Below are positions 37,208 to 45,878 of a DNA stretch of 64,000 bases, one piece after another. The position numbers were made by a program, and so were the translations under genes. The DNA comes from Ferrimonas balearica DSM 9799. Its GTDB lineage: Bacteria > Pseudomonadota > Gammaproteobacteria > Enterobacterales > Shewanellaceae. The stretch spans positions 2,689,139-2,753,138 of the forward strand of contig NC_014541.1 in NCBI RefSeq assembly GCF_000148645.1. The letters run 5' to 3'. The number at the start of each line of letters is the position of its first letter. Positions within the stretch are counted from its first letter, which is position 1. The notes under the pieces are model-generated. The model did no database searches. It was given only the letters and a program-made list of their open reading frames with translations, and was not told the DNA's origin.

Positions 37208-38068
37208 ATGAAGCAAGGACAGAGTTGGCCACTTCCGCTATTCAGCCTGCTGCTGGTGTTCGCCGGGGGGCTGGCCGACGCCGGCCAGAGCGAGGTTACC
37301 GACGCGCAGATCGCCAGTCAGCGGGCTGCACTGCAGGCCAATACGGCTATGAAGGGTTTCGGGCCACAGTCGCCCCGAAATATTGATGCAGCAACGGGGC
37401 TGAACCGTGCCCGGTTTTCCCCCGCCCCACCCTATCAGCAGATGAATTTGTGCAATATCCACTTCCACAGTGGTGCTGAACATTCGGGGGGCGAGTTCAC
37501 CCAATACGCTGGCAACGGCGATGGCAAAGGCCATCACAGCGGATACCTGTACTCAGGCAAGTTGAACGCGGCCGAGCGTCGTCCTATCGCACAGTCAGTA
37601 TGCTCAGGCAAACAGGGCGCCCTGCAGTCCGGTGACACCATTGAGGTGCACTTTGTCCACACCACCGCTGCGGTGCAACCGGGCCCAACCCTTGGCGCCT
37701 GCCTCAGCGACGCCAACAACAACCCTCAATTGAGGGTGGAGGCTCAGGTCTACGTGCTGGTTAACGACGCCGATGCCCTCGACTTTGGCCATCTGGCTCA
37801 GGTTCAACAGGTCGGCGATTACTATCAGGCGGTGAACCTGCCGGACAACCTCGGTAAACCGGTGGCCTACGCCGGTTCCACCACCGGGCCCGGTTTCAAT
37901 GAGCAGGGCTCCCCTTTCCAGGTGAGCTGGCGCGTCTACCCCGAGGTCGCTAAGGTCGACGTGCGCAGCTTGGGGCGCTGGTGCCAGGCTAACCGCTTTA
38001 ATGAAGACCACGGTCATGGCGTGCGAAACCTGGTCATCAATCCGGCGCTGCTCGCTCCAATCCACTGA
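37208..38068 (+). CDS. Delta-class-like carbonic anhydrase, exported
   Basis: The 286-residue product has a signal peptide (SWPLPLFSLLLVFAGGLADAG). It carries a conserved histidine cluster in NLCNIHFHSGAEHSGGEF, plus VHFVHTTA and paired cysteines, the pattern of bacterial proteins related to diatom delta/zeta carbonic anhydrases. It would interconvert CO2 and bicarbonate in the periplasm or outside. The ATG at 37208 follows aaggagacacaga. The call rests on recalled family features. Confidence 0.75.
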   Translation: MKQGQSWPLPLFSLLLVFAGGLADAGQSEVTDAQIASQRAALQANTAMKGFGPQSPRNIDAATGLNRARFSPAPPYQQMNLCNIHFHSGAEHSGGEFTQYAGNGDGKGHHSGYLYSGKLNAAERRPIAQSVCSGKQGALQSGDTIEVHFVHTTAAVQPGPTLGACLSDANNNPQLRVEAQVYVLVNDADALDFGHLAQVQQVGDYYQAVNLPDNLGKPVAYAGSTTGPGFNEQGSPFQVSWRVYPEVAKVDVRSLGRWCQANRFNEDHGHGVRNLVINPALLAPIH

Positions 38069-38097
38069 CCAACGACCAAGCTGCCGCTAATCGGCAC

Positions 38098-38126
38098 AAA
38101 AAAGCCCGGCACTGGCCGGGCTTTTT
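38098..38126. terminator. Bidirectional terminator between carbonic anhydrase and yeiP
   Basis: AGCCCGGC-actg-GCCGGGCT (38103-38122) with A run before and T run after. Confidence 0.92.
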
Positions 38127-38152
38127 CGCGACAGCGTCGCACTTATTGGTCG

Positions 38153-38728
38153 TTACTTGCTGTCGGCACGACTAATAAACTTACGCTCTTCAACATGCAC
38201 CTTAATCTTTTCACCGGTGGCAATGTACTCCGGTACCTGCACGGTTACGCCGCTGGAGAGTACCGCAGGCTTGGTGCGGGAGGTGGCGGAGGCGCCTTTG
38301 ATGGACGGGTCGGTCTCAACCACAACCAGCTCAACGGTGGTCGGCATATCGATACCAACAGGGGTGTCATTAACGATAACCACCTGCATCCCCTCGGTGG
38401 ATTCGTCCAGGAAGGGGATCTGGTCTTCGATGGAGGAACGGTTCAGGTGATAGCTGGAGTAGTCCTCAGAATCCATGAAGACATATTCATCACCGTCGAT
38501 GTAGGACAGGGTAACAGGAGAACGACGCAGATCACCCAAGTCGAGCATGTCGCTGTCTTTAAAGGTTTCGTCAATCTTCTGGCCGGTCACCACTTCATAC
38601 ATACGCATCCGGTAAAGGCTTCCGCCAGCACGTCCCTGCGGTACAGAACGCTCGATATCGCGAACCACGTAAGTTTTACCATTGAAGACAATGGCGGTGT
38701 TCTTTTTGATTTCACTGGCCTTCGGCAT
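38153..38728 (-). CDS. yeiP: Elongation factor P-like protein YeiP (EfpL)
   Basis: YeiP/EfpL is an EF-P paralogue that helps ribosomes through difficult peptide motifs. The 191-residue product follows E. coli YeiP closely: [45 protein letters not shown] and [13 protein letters not shown]. The tip loop reads [11 protein letters not shown], without the lysine that EF-P modifies, as expected for YeiP. The ATG at 38728 is used; a GTG two codons earlier is less likely. Confidence 0.94.
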   Translation of the reverse strand: MPKASEIKKNTAIVFNGKTYVVRDIERSVPQGRAGGSLYRMRMYEVVTGQKIDETFKDSDMLDLGDLRRSPVTLSYIDGDEYVFMDSEDYSSYHLNRSSIEDQIPFLDESTEGMQVVIVNDTPVGIDMPTTVELVVVETDPSIKGASATSRTKPAVLSSGVTVQVPEYIATGEKIKVHVEERKFISRADSK

Positions 38729-38883
38729 GATCACTCAATCTCAGTTAACGCTACAGCAGGCAAACTACCACTTACGGGATTTTAGACAAGCTTTTGTGGG
38801 CGTAAACCACGCCGAATGCGCGCTTGTGCGCCCATTCCGGGGAGAGAGGTAGAGGGTAGGAAGAAAAGAGGAACGAGAAAAAC

Positions 38884-38910
38884 AAAAAGGGCGTGGTCAA
38901 TGCCACGCCC
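38884..38910 (-). terminator. Intrinsic terminator after the 41-residue protein gene
   Basis: GGGCGTGG and CCACGCCC arms (38889-38896, 38903-38910) with a run of T on the minus strand side (38884-38888). Confidence 0.9.
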
Positions 38911-38920
38911 CCGGGGAGGC

Positions 38921-39046
38921 TTATTCGTCGCCGTGACGCTGGTTGTCGGCCATCCGCTCTGCCAGTTTATCAATGGTACGGTCCACCACCGGACGCACCA
39001 CTGGCACCATCAATGCCGACACCACCAGACACACTGTTGTTACCAT
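38921..39046 (-). CDS. Small protein, 41 residues, membrane-associated
   Basis: ATG at 39046 is preceded by an excellent ribosome-binding site (gggaggcgat), and the gene ends 11 bp before a strong terminator. The product starts MVTTVCLVVSALMVPVV (a short hydrophobic segment) and ends with a charged tail (DRTIDKLAERMADNQRHGDE). No family recognised. Signals at both ends make this a real gene despite its size. Confidence 0.72.
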   Translation of the reverse strand: MVTTVCLVVSALMVPVVRPVVDRTIDKLAERMADNQRHGDE

Positions 39047-39159
39047 ATCGCCTCCCACTGCTGTGCGAAAAGTCTACGACTTTAGTCTAAAGCGTAGCCT
39101 CGCTGCAGAGAGGCCGCTCACAATACTTCCACTTGTGCCTGGATGGGTTCTGGCCCGTT

Positions 39160-39291
39160 TCAGTCGTCGATTTTGTGACTGAACTTGCGCTCCAGGTAAT
39201 CGATGAAAAACGCCCAAATCAAACTCAACACAGGTCGAAAGAGCACCACCAGCACGGCCGCCAAGGCCAGGATCAGGCCGGTTTCTAACAT
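39160..39291 (-). CDS. Small membrane protein, 43 residues
   Basis: ATG at 39291 has gaaggagtcttc upstream. The product MLETGLILALAAVLVVLF... carries a hydrophobic segment over about residues 5-31, then a basic and acidic tail ending HKIDD. It lies 113 bp upstream of the 41-residue gene on the same strand; the two may be co-transcribed. No family recognised. Confidence 0.68.
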   Translation of the reverse strand: MLETGLILALAAVLVVLFRPVLSLIWAFFIDYLERKFSHKIDD

Positions 39292-39577
39292 GAAGACTCC
39301 TTCGGAGAATACCGGCACGAATCCGGTTCAGAGCAAAAAGTGGGGGCATCATAGCAGTGAGGAGGGCGGTTAAAAAGGCCGCAAAATGGCGGAGGTAGAC
39401 CAATACCACGGGGTTTGCCAGCGGATTGGAACCAGAACAGTCACTTGGCTAAGACAATTTTTTTATAAAAAAATTACCCACCAAATTGACACCGCTGTCA
39501 GATCCGACCAGACTCAAACTTAACATTGCGTTCACCGGGACCACACCCTCCCGACCGGAACTGGCAATGCTCCCAAT

Positions 39578-39604
39578 AAGGCCGGACCCCCACACTCCGG
39601 CCTT
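39578..39604. terminator. 9-bp hairpin after the cupin gene
   Basis: AAGGCCGGA and TCCGGCCTT arms lie 20 bp past the cupin stop on its downstream side. There is no real T run, so termination is uncertain. The rest of the 332-bp gap 39292-39623 shows an AT-rich stretch near 39460 (ttttttataaaaaaat) but no gene. Confidence 0.5.
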
Positions 39605-39623
39605 GTCTTATCTGAATCCCGGC

Positions 39624-39962
39624 TCAGGTGCGCAGATGCAGGGCCAGCCACAGGCTAGGCTGGTTCGGGTCGGTCCAGACCACCCGGTGGCGACAGTGGG
39701 CCGGAAGCAGCAGCCAATCCCCCGCCGCCAGCTGTCGGGGTTGAGACTCTCCCTCAATCTGTAACTGTGCCGCCCCCTCAATCAACACCACAAACTCGTC
39801 TTCGGCCTGATCGCACCATTGCCCTTGAGGCGTCACCTGGCCGTGACTGAGGATCCGCTCTATCCGCGCATTGGGCGTCTGCACTAAGCCATCAAACCAC
39901 TCAGAGTCGCTCTGCCCCAACCCGGGCAGCCCCGCCCTCAGATTGCCACTGACGACACTCAT
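39624..39962 (-). CDS. Cupin-domain protein
   Basis: The 112-residue beta-barrel protein has the conserved cupin strands: ERILSHGQVTPQGQWCDQAEDEFVVLIEGAAQL and AGDWLLLPAHCRHRVVW. The metal ligands are partly unusual (Gln/Trp where the first His pair is common). Its ATG overlaps the stop of the AraC gene (ATGA), so translation is coupled; it may be a sensor or accessory of that regulator. Confidence 0.82.
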   Translation of the reverse strand: MSVVSGNLRAGLPGLGQSDSEWFDGLVQTPNARIERILSHGQVTPQGQWCDQAEDEFVVLIEGAAQLQIEGESQPRQLAAGDWLLLPAHCRHRVVWTDPNQPSLWLALHLRT

Positions 39963-40981
39963 GCCTGCACCCGCCGAGCCTGACGGTAGGCGCCCGGCCC
40001 CTGTCCGGTCCACTGCTTAAAACGGCGTTGGAACGAGCGCACGTCACTGAATCCCAATCTGAGTGCCAGCTCTGCGACCGGTTGTTCGGTCTCCTCCAGT
40101 GCCCGCTGGGCCAGGCTCAATCGAACACGATCCAGCTCAGTCTGGTATTGGGTCTGACACTGGGCCAGGCGGCGTTGCAGGGTCTTTTCGCTAAGCCCCA
40201 AGGCATCGGCAATCTGATCCCGACGCACCGGCCCACGCTGTAATGCGGCTTCAATCTGAACCCGCACCCGCATCGGCAGGTCGTCCTGTTGTTCCAACGC
40301 CTGCAAACGCCGCTTGGCATGCTGCTCCAGTACCGGCAACAGCTGTGGGTCGGGCCGCACCACCGGTTGCGATAACAGCGAAGCGGGGATGCCGATGGCG
40401 TCCTGTTCCGCACCGAATTGCACCGGTGCGCCGAACCATTGCTGATGGGCACGTCCCCCGTCCGCCGGCACCGCACGACGCAAACTGACCCAACTCGGGC
40501 TGGCCCCGGGCTGGCCCAACAGCGCTCGGGCAAAACCGGTCCAGCTGGCCAGCACGTTATCCACCATCTGCGGCACCACCTGCGGGTGAGAGTACTGGCA
40601 GTGCCAACGCAACACCGCCTCTTTGGGCCCGAACCGCCAGTCGGAGCGGCCCATATCCCCCACCAGCTTTTCGTAAGGCATGGCGCGCTCCAGCGCCTGG
40701 CCGAGGTTATCGCTGTTCATAGCGATGTAGCCCAATACCGAGTAGGAGCCCGGCTGAACATGCTGCGCCGACTGCAGCCCAAAGGTGTCCTCCTGGCTGA
40801 CCCGGGCCAAGGCCAGCAAGAACTGCTGAAACTGCTCGCCGCCCAACCGCGCCTCGGGCTGCGCCAATAAAGCCGGGTCTATCCCGGCCTGGTCTAACAG
40901 TGGGGCAGGATCCACCCCATGCTGCCGGGCCCAGTCAAGGTACTGCAGTAACGCCGGCATGGCACAACTACCCAGCGTCAT
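39959..40981 (-). CDS. AraC-family regulator with Arabinose_bd-type N-domain
   Basis: The 340-residue product has an N-terminal ligand domain of the kind seen in OruR/ArgR-like AraC regulators and a C-terminal double helix-turn-helix (IADALGLSEKTLQRRLAQ, VAELALRLGFSDVRSFQRRFKQWTGQGPGAYR). The ATG at 40981 has gggagg at 8-nt spacing; a GTG three codons earlier is also in frame. It is divergent from the glycerol/ether-lipid-like operon and is its likely regulator. Confidence 0.88.
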   Translation of the reverse strand: MTLGSCAMPALLQYLDWARQHGVDPAPLLDQAGIDPALLAQPEARLGGEQFQQFLLALARVSQEDTFGLQSAQHVQPGSYSVLGYIAMNSDNLGQALERAMPYEKLVGDMGRSDWRFGPKEAVLRWHCQYSHPQVVPQMVDNVLASWTGFARALLGQPGASPSWVSLRRAVPADGGRAHQQWFGAPVQFGAEQDAIGIPASLLSQPVVRPDPQLLPVLEQHAKRRLQALEQQDDLPMRVRVQIEAALQRGPVRRDQIADALGLSEKTLQRRLAQCQTQYQTELDRVRLSLAQRALEETEQPVAELALRLGFSDVRSFQRRFKQWTGQGPGAYRQARRVQA

Positions 40982-41017
40982 GATGGCCACCTCCCGGCTG
41001 TGCTGTTTGCTTCATTC

Positions 41018-41032
41018 TGTCACTCCGTGACA
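41018..41032. promoter_or_regulatory. Palindrome TGTCA-N5-TGACA between araC-like gene and its divergent operon
   Basis: TGTCACTCCGTGACA lies 37 bp upstream of the AraC-family start and about 165 bp upstream of the flavoprotein start. It could be an operator for the shared promoter region. AraC proteins usually bind direct repeats, so the factor is unsure. Confidence 0.35.
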
Positions 41033-41195
41033 ACCGCCTGATGGGCACCAAGTTACCGATTCAGTCGACTCAGTCCAAGAGGTGAAGCCATGCCACTGTC
41101 TGAAAAATCCACCCAAGCTGTCCTTATCCACCGCTGCACTTCCCGTGTGCGGACGTTACCCTCTATCTTTAGAAAAACGATTCAGGGACAACGAG

Positions 41196-42785
41196 ATGGA
41201 AAGACGATGGAACGGATGGGGCCGAACGGATATCGCCCCGACACTGCCCGAGGCCGCCAGCACCATGCTGGCAGAACGATTGGGCCCGGGCGTGCCGTTG
41301 GGGGAGGTCAGCCTTGAGGAGGCGATAAGCCTGGTGCCCCCTTCCCGTCTGTCGGAGTCTGAGCTTTGGTCCACCTCGCCGGAGCTGCGCCTGCGCCATG
41401 CCCGTGGCCAGAGTCTGCCGGACTGGCTGGCCCTGAAATCCGGAAAAATGGGCCACTACCCCGATGCCGTCGCCCTGCCCGACAACGACGATCAATTGCG
41501 CGCCCTGCTCGACCTGGCCCGTGAGGACAATCTGGTGGTGATCCCCTACGGTGGCGGCACCAGCGTGGCAGGCCACATCAATGTGCCCGACTCGGACCGA
41601 CCGGTGATCACGCTGTCGCTGGCGCGGATGAACCGACTGCTCGCCCTCGACCCCATCAGCCAACTGGCCACCTTTGGGGCAGGCGTATCCGGGCCCGATC
41701 TGGAAGCCGCCCTGAACGCTCAGAACTTTACCCTGGGTCACTTCCCACAATCGTTTGAACTCTCCACCCTTGGTGGCTGGGTCGCCAGCCGTTCCAGTGG
41801 CCAGCAATCCCTGACCTATGGCCGCATCGAGCAACTGTTTGCTGGCGCGGTGCTGCACACCCTGAACGAGCGCTGGGTGCTGCCCACCGTACCCGCCTCT
41901 GCAGCCGGCCCGGACTGGCGCGAGGCGGTGCTGGGCAGCGAAGGTCGGCTTGGGGTGCTGTCTCAGGTGACGGTACGGATCCGCCCTCTGCCGGAAAAAG
42001 AGCGTTTCTACACCAGTGTCCTCAAGGATTATGACCAGGCGGTCGAGGCGGTACGCAGCCTGATCCAGGCGGGCCTGCCGGCGGGGATGCTGCGCCTGAG
42101 CCACCCGGAGGAGACCCGCACCCAGCTGGCGCTGGCCCTGTCCGGCTCAAAGAAACAGTGGCTCGACCGCTACCTGGCCCTGCGCGGCGCCGAACAACCG
42201 GCCATGCTGGTGTGGGAAGGGGGCGAGCAGCACCGGGCCATCCGCCGCCACCTCAACCGCTATGGCGCGGTGATGCACAGCCAGACACTGGGTCAGCACT
42301 GGCAGCGCAAACGCTTCGCCGCCCCCTATCTGCGCGAGGCCCTGTGGCAAAAAGGCTACTGCGTCGACACCCTGGAAACCGCCACCGACTGGGCCAACAT
42401 TGAGTCGCTGCGGCTCGCCATTGAGCACACCCTGCGCCACGCTCTGGCCAGCGAAGACCAGCCGGTACTGGTGTTTACCCACATCAGCCATGTCTATCGC
42501 CAGGGCGCCAGCCTCTACACCACCTACCTGTTCCCCTGTGGCCAGGATTTTGACCACAGCCTGTTGCGCTGGCGCCGACTCAAGCACGCCACCTCCGCCG
42601 TCATCGTTGAGCATGGTGGCACCATCAGTCACCAGCATGGGGTGGGCCGGGACCACGCCCCCTACCTCAACACCGAGAAGGGTCCGGTGGCCCAGGCGGC
42701 GCTGCGCCAACTGCTGACCCACTTTGATCCCAAGGCTCAACTCAATCCCGGCGCCCTGTTGGAGGAGGATGAATGCGGAGTCTGA
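41196..42785 (+). CDS. FAD-binding oxidase related to alkyl-DHAP synthase
   Basis: The 529-residue VAO-family flavoprotein resembles alkyldihydroxyacetonephosphate synthase. It has an RRWNGWGRTD start like the AGPS WNGWGY motif, the FAD loop VIPYGGGTSVAGH, LGGWVASRSSGQQSLTYGRIE and the C-terminal active-site motif EHGGTISHQHGVGRDHAPYL. AGPS makes the ether bond of ether lipids; bacterial relatives may act on other substrates. The ATG at 41196 fits that N-terminal motif; the frame opens 38 codons earlier. It overlaps the next gene by 13 bp. Confidence 0.85.
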   Translation: MERRWNGWGRTDIAPTLPEAASTMLAERLGPGVPLGEVSLEEAISLVPPSRLSESELWSTSPELRLRHARGQSLPDWLALKSGKMGHYPDAVALPDNDDQLRALLDLAREDNLVVIPYGGGTSVAGHINVPDSDRPVITLSLARMNRLLALDPISQLATFGAGVSGPDLEAALNAQNFTLGHFPQSFELSTLGGWVASRSSGQQSLTYGRIEQLFAGAVLHTLNERWVLPTVPASAAGPDWREAVLGSEGRLGVLSQVTVRIRPLPEKERFYTSVLKDYDQAVEAVRSLIQAGLPAGMLRLSHPEETRTQLALALSGSKKQWLDRYLALRGAEQPAMLVWEGGEQHRAIRRHLNRYGAVMHSQTLGQHWQRKRFAAPYLREALWQKGYCVDTLETATDWANIESLRLAIEHTLRHALASEDQPVLVFTHISHVYRQGASLYTTYLFPCGQDFDHSLLRWRRLKHATSAVIVEHGGTISHQHGVGRDHAPYLNTEKGPVAQAALRQLLTHFDPKAQLNPGALLEEDECGV

Positions 42786-44260
42786 CCGACGCGGTCTGCC
42801 AAACCCGGGCCCAGCTGGAAGCCGGCGCCGACTGGGACATTATCGTGATTGGGGCAGGCATCACCGGGGCGGGCATTGCCCGCGTCGCGGCCCAACGGGG
42901 CTATCGCACCCTGCTGCTGGACCGTGGCGATCTGGCCGGTGGCACCTCTAATTTCAGCTCCAAGATGGTGCACGGTGGCCTGCGCTACCTCGGCCAGGGC
43001 CACTTCCGCCTGACCCGACAGGCCGCCCGCGCCCGCGAACGACTGCGCCAGCGCTGGCCCGACATCATCACCCCCCTGCCCTACTACCTGATGCACCACC
43101 GGGGCCGTGGCCCCGGCCCGCTGGCGATGCGACTGGTGCTGTGGATCTACTACCGGATCTCCGGGGCCAAACCCTTCCACCGACCGCGCTGGCTCACTCC
43201 CGAGCAGCTGGCTGCGCGTCTTCCGGGCCTGAACCTGGCGGACAACCTCGGGGCCAATCACTACTTTGATGCGGTGTGCGATGACAGCCACCTGGTGCTG
43301 CGAACCCTGGAGGAAGCGGTGGCGCAAGGGGCCGACCTCAGCCACTACACCGAGGTGACGGCGTTGCGCCGCAACGAACAGGGGCAGATTAACGGCGTCG
43401 ACATCGCCTGCGGCGAACGCCGCTGCCAACTGACTGCTCCGATGGTGATCAACGCCACCGGGGTATGGGCCGATGGCCTGACCCCGCTGCCGGAGGGGCT
43501 GATGATGCGCCCGCTGCGCGGCTCACACCTGGTGTTTGATCAGCGTGACCTGCCCCTCACCGCGTCACTGACCCTGTTTCACCCCCGGGATAAACGGGTG
43601 GTGTTCTGCTACCCCTGGGCTGGCACCAGCGTGCTCGGCACCACCGACCTTGACCACCTGGCCGATAAGAACGCGCCGGCCCGGTGCAGCGCCGAAGAGC
43701 GGGAATACCTGCTGGAACTGCTGCCACTGCTGGGGCTAAACCACACCCCACCGATCCTCAGCAGTTGGTCGGGCCTGCGCCCCATTGTGACGCCACAGCC
43801 CAAAGCGGGGGAGAAACAGGCGCCCTCCGACGCCAGCCGCGAACACCTGATCTGGGATGAGCCGGGACTGGTCAACGTCACCGGCGGCAAACTCACCACC
43901 TTTGTTGAGATGGCCGAAGAGGTGATGGCCAGCGCCGAATCCCAGGGCCGCCTGCCTGAGCCTCAGCCACAACCGGACATCATCCTGACTCAGCGCCCCC
44001 ACCTGGATGGCAGCGCCATCGGCAACAGCCTGACCCCGCGCCACGAGCTGGTGCACTGGGCCCGCCACGGCGCCATCCACCAACTGTCCGACCTGCTGCT
44101 GCGCCGCACCCGCTTAGGCTGGGTGCTGGGCGAGGGGCTGCGGGCCTATCAGGACGAGATCCAGCAGCTGTGCCAGCCCGCCCTGCCCTGGGACGATTCG
44201 CGCTGGCAGCAGGAGTGGCAGCATTATTGGCACCACTTCCAGCAGTATCATCAGGAGTAA
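42773..44260 (+). CDS. Glycerol-3-phosphate dehydrogenase/oxidase family protein
   Basis: The 495-residue product starts with the FAD dinucleotide fold IIVIGAGITGAGIARVAAQRGY, then the GlpD/GlpA signature GGTSNFSSKMVHGGLRYL. Further motifs are GTTDLDHLADKNAP-like and NVTGGKLTTFVEMAEEV. It would oxidise sn-glycerol 3-phosphate (or a substituted analogue) to the DHAP form, passing electrons to quinone. It sits between the AGPS-like gene and the FGGY kinase with overlapping or 4-bp junctions, so all three act in one pathway. Confidence 0.88.
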   Translation: MRSLTDAVCQTRAQLEAGADWDIIVIGAGITGAGIARVAAQRGYRTLLLDRGDLAGGTSNFSSKMVHGGLRYLGQGHFRLTRQAARARERLRQRWPDIITPLPYYLMHHRGRGPGPLAMRLVLWIYYRISGAKPFHRPRWLTPEQLAARLPGLNLADNLGANHYFDAVCDDSHLVLRTLEEAVAQGADLSHYTEVTALRRNEQGQINGVDIACGERRCQLTAPMVINATGVWADGLTPLPEGLMMRPLRGSHLVFDQRDLPLTASLTLFHPRDKRVVFCYPWAGTSVLGTTDLDHLADKNAPARCSAEEREYLLELLPLLGLNHTPPILSSWSGLRPIVTPQPKAGEKQAPSDASREHLIWDEPGLVNVTGGKLTTFVEMAEEVMASAESQGRLPEPQPQPDIILTQRPHLDGSAIGNSLTPRHELVHWARHGAIHQLSDLLLRRTRLGWVLGEGLRAYQDEIQQLCQPALPWDDSRWQQEWQHYWHHFQQYHQE

Positions 44261-44264
44261 CACG

Positions 44265-45815
44265 TTGGCTGATTTGATCCTTGCCATCGACAATGGCACC
44301 CAAAGCCTGCGCGCGCTGCTGTTCGATGTCCGGGGCCAGCTGGTGGGCAAAAGCCAGCTCGCCTTTGACCCGCCCTACCACAGCCCCGAACCCGGTGCCG
44401 CCGAACAAGCCGTCAGTCGCTACTGGGACGCGTTGGTGCAGTGCTGCCAGTCGCTGTGGCAACAGGGCCATGACCCCGCCCGGGTGGCGGGCCTGAGCCT
44501 GACTTGTCAGCGCACCTCGGTGGTGGCACTGGATGCCGACCACCAACCCCTCGGCCCCGCCATCCTCTGGCTCGACCAACGCCGCGCCACCGAACTGCCG
44601 ACGCTGCCCCAGCCCTGGCGTACCCTGTTGGCGCTGCCCAAGGTTGGTCCGCTGCTTACCAAAGTGCGGCAGCGGGCACCGGCCAACCGGCTGGCTCAGC
44701 TGCATCCTGAACGATGGCAGCAGTGCCGCAAGTTGGTGTCCCTGTCCGCCTACCTGACCCACCGCCTGACCGGCCAGTTGGCGGACAGCACCGCCGCCCA
44801 GGTGGGCTACCTGCCGTTCGATTACCGTAAACACCGCTGGCACTCTCCCCGCAACTGGCGTTGGCGTGCCCTGGGCGTCCGGCCGGAGCAGATGGCCCAG
44901 TTGCAGGCCCCCGGCGAGACGCTGGGCCAGCTGACCGACAGCGCCGCCAACGCGCTGGGGCTGGCTCCGGACCTGCCACTGTTTGCCGCCGGCGGCGACA
45001 AAACCTGCGAAGTGCTGGGCAGCGGCGGCCACCAGAGCGGCATCGCCAGCCTCAGCTTTGGCACCACCGCCACCGTCAATCTGCCGTCTCGGCGCTATCG
45101 TGAAGTGGTGCCACTGATGCCCGCTTATCCCGCCTGCGAGCCGGGGCTGTACCTGAACGAGAAGATGCTGTTCCGCGGCTTCTGGATGGTGTCCTGGTTT
45201 AAAGAGCAGTTTGGCCATCTGGAGAAACTGCTGGCGCGGGAGAGCGGTGAACCGGTGGAAGCGCTGTTTGACCCGCTGGTCAGCGCCGTGCCGCCGGGGG
45301 CCATGGGGCTGATGTTGCAACCCTACTGGGGCGCCGACCTGTCCAGTCCGGAAGCCAAGGGCTGTGTGATCGGTTTCGGCGATGTCCACACCCGGGCCCA
45401 CCTCTACCGCGCCATTCTCGAAGGGCTGGCGTTTGGCCTGAAAGAGGGGCTGGACCAGATTGAACGCGCCACCGGCGCGCGCTCAACCCGGCTGCGCATC
45501 TCCGGTGGCGGCGCCCAATCCGATGCCGCCATGCAGCTGACCGCCGACCTGTTTGGCCTGCCCGCCGAACGGGTGCATACCATTGAAACCTCGGGACTGG
45601 GCGCGGCCATCTGTGCCGCCGTGGGATTGGGCTGGCACCCGGATTTTGCTGCCGCACAGGGGGCGATGGTGCACACCGGGCAACGGTTCGAGCCCAACCC
45701 GGAGCACCACCACCTCTACCAGCAGTTGTATCAACAGGTGTACCTCAAGCTGTACCCGCAACTGGCGCCGCTTTACCAGGCTATCCGCACCATCACCGGC
45801 TATCCGAAAGGGTAG
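44265..45815 (+). CDS. FGGY-family carbohydrate kinase
   Basis: The 516-residue product has the FGGY ATPase-fold phosphate loop LILAIDNGTQSLRALLFD and the C-terminal LRISGGGAQSDAAMQLTADLFGLP signature. The family includes glycerol kinase, but the sequence is divergent, so the substrate may be glycerol or another polyol. TTG start at 44265 with caggagtaac upstream, 4 bp after the preceding stop. It is the last gene of the operon. Confidence 0.87.
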   Translation: MADLILAIDNGTQSLRALLFDVRGQLVGKSQLAFDPPYHSPEPGAAEQAVSRYWDALVQCCQSLWQQGHDPARVAGLSLTCQRTSVVALDADHQPLGPAILWLDQRRATELPTLPQPWRTLLALPKVGPLLTKVRQRAPANRLAQLHPERWQQCRKLVSLSAYLTHRLTGQLADSTAAQVGYLPFDYRKHRWHSPRNWRWRALGVRPEQMAQLQAPGETLGQLTDSAANALGLAPDLPLFAAGGDKTCEVLGSGGHQSGIASLSFGTTATVNLPSRRYREVVPLMPAYPACEPGLYLNEKMLFRGFWMVSWFKEQFGHLEKLLARESGEPVEALFDPLVSAVPPGAMGLMLQPYWGADLSSPEAKGCVIGFGDVHTRAHLYRAILEGLAFGLKEGLDQIERATGARSTRLRISGGGAQSDAAMQLTADLFGLPAERVHTIETSGLGAAICAAVGLGWHPDFAAAQGAMVHTGQRFEPNPEHHHLYQQLYQQVYLKLYPQLAPLYQAIRTITGYPKG

Positions 45816-45878
45816 CGCCTTTACTCTGTCACAGCGGGCTGGCAGAGTGAGCACTTCGATGGACTGGGATGGATTTCA

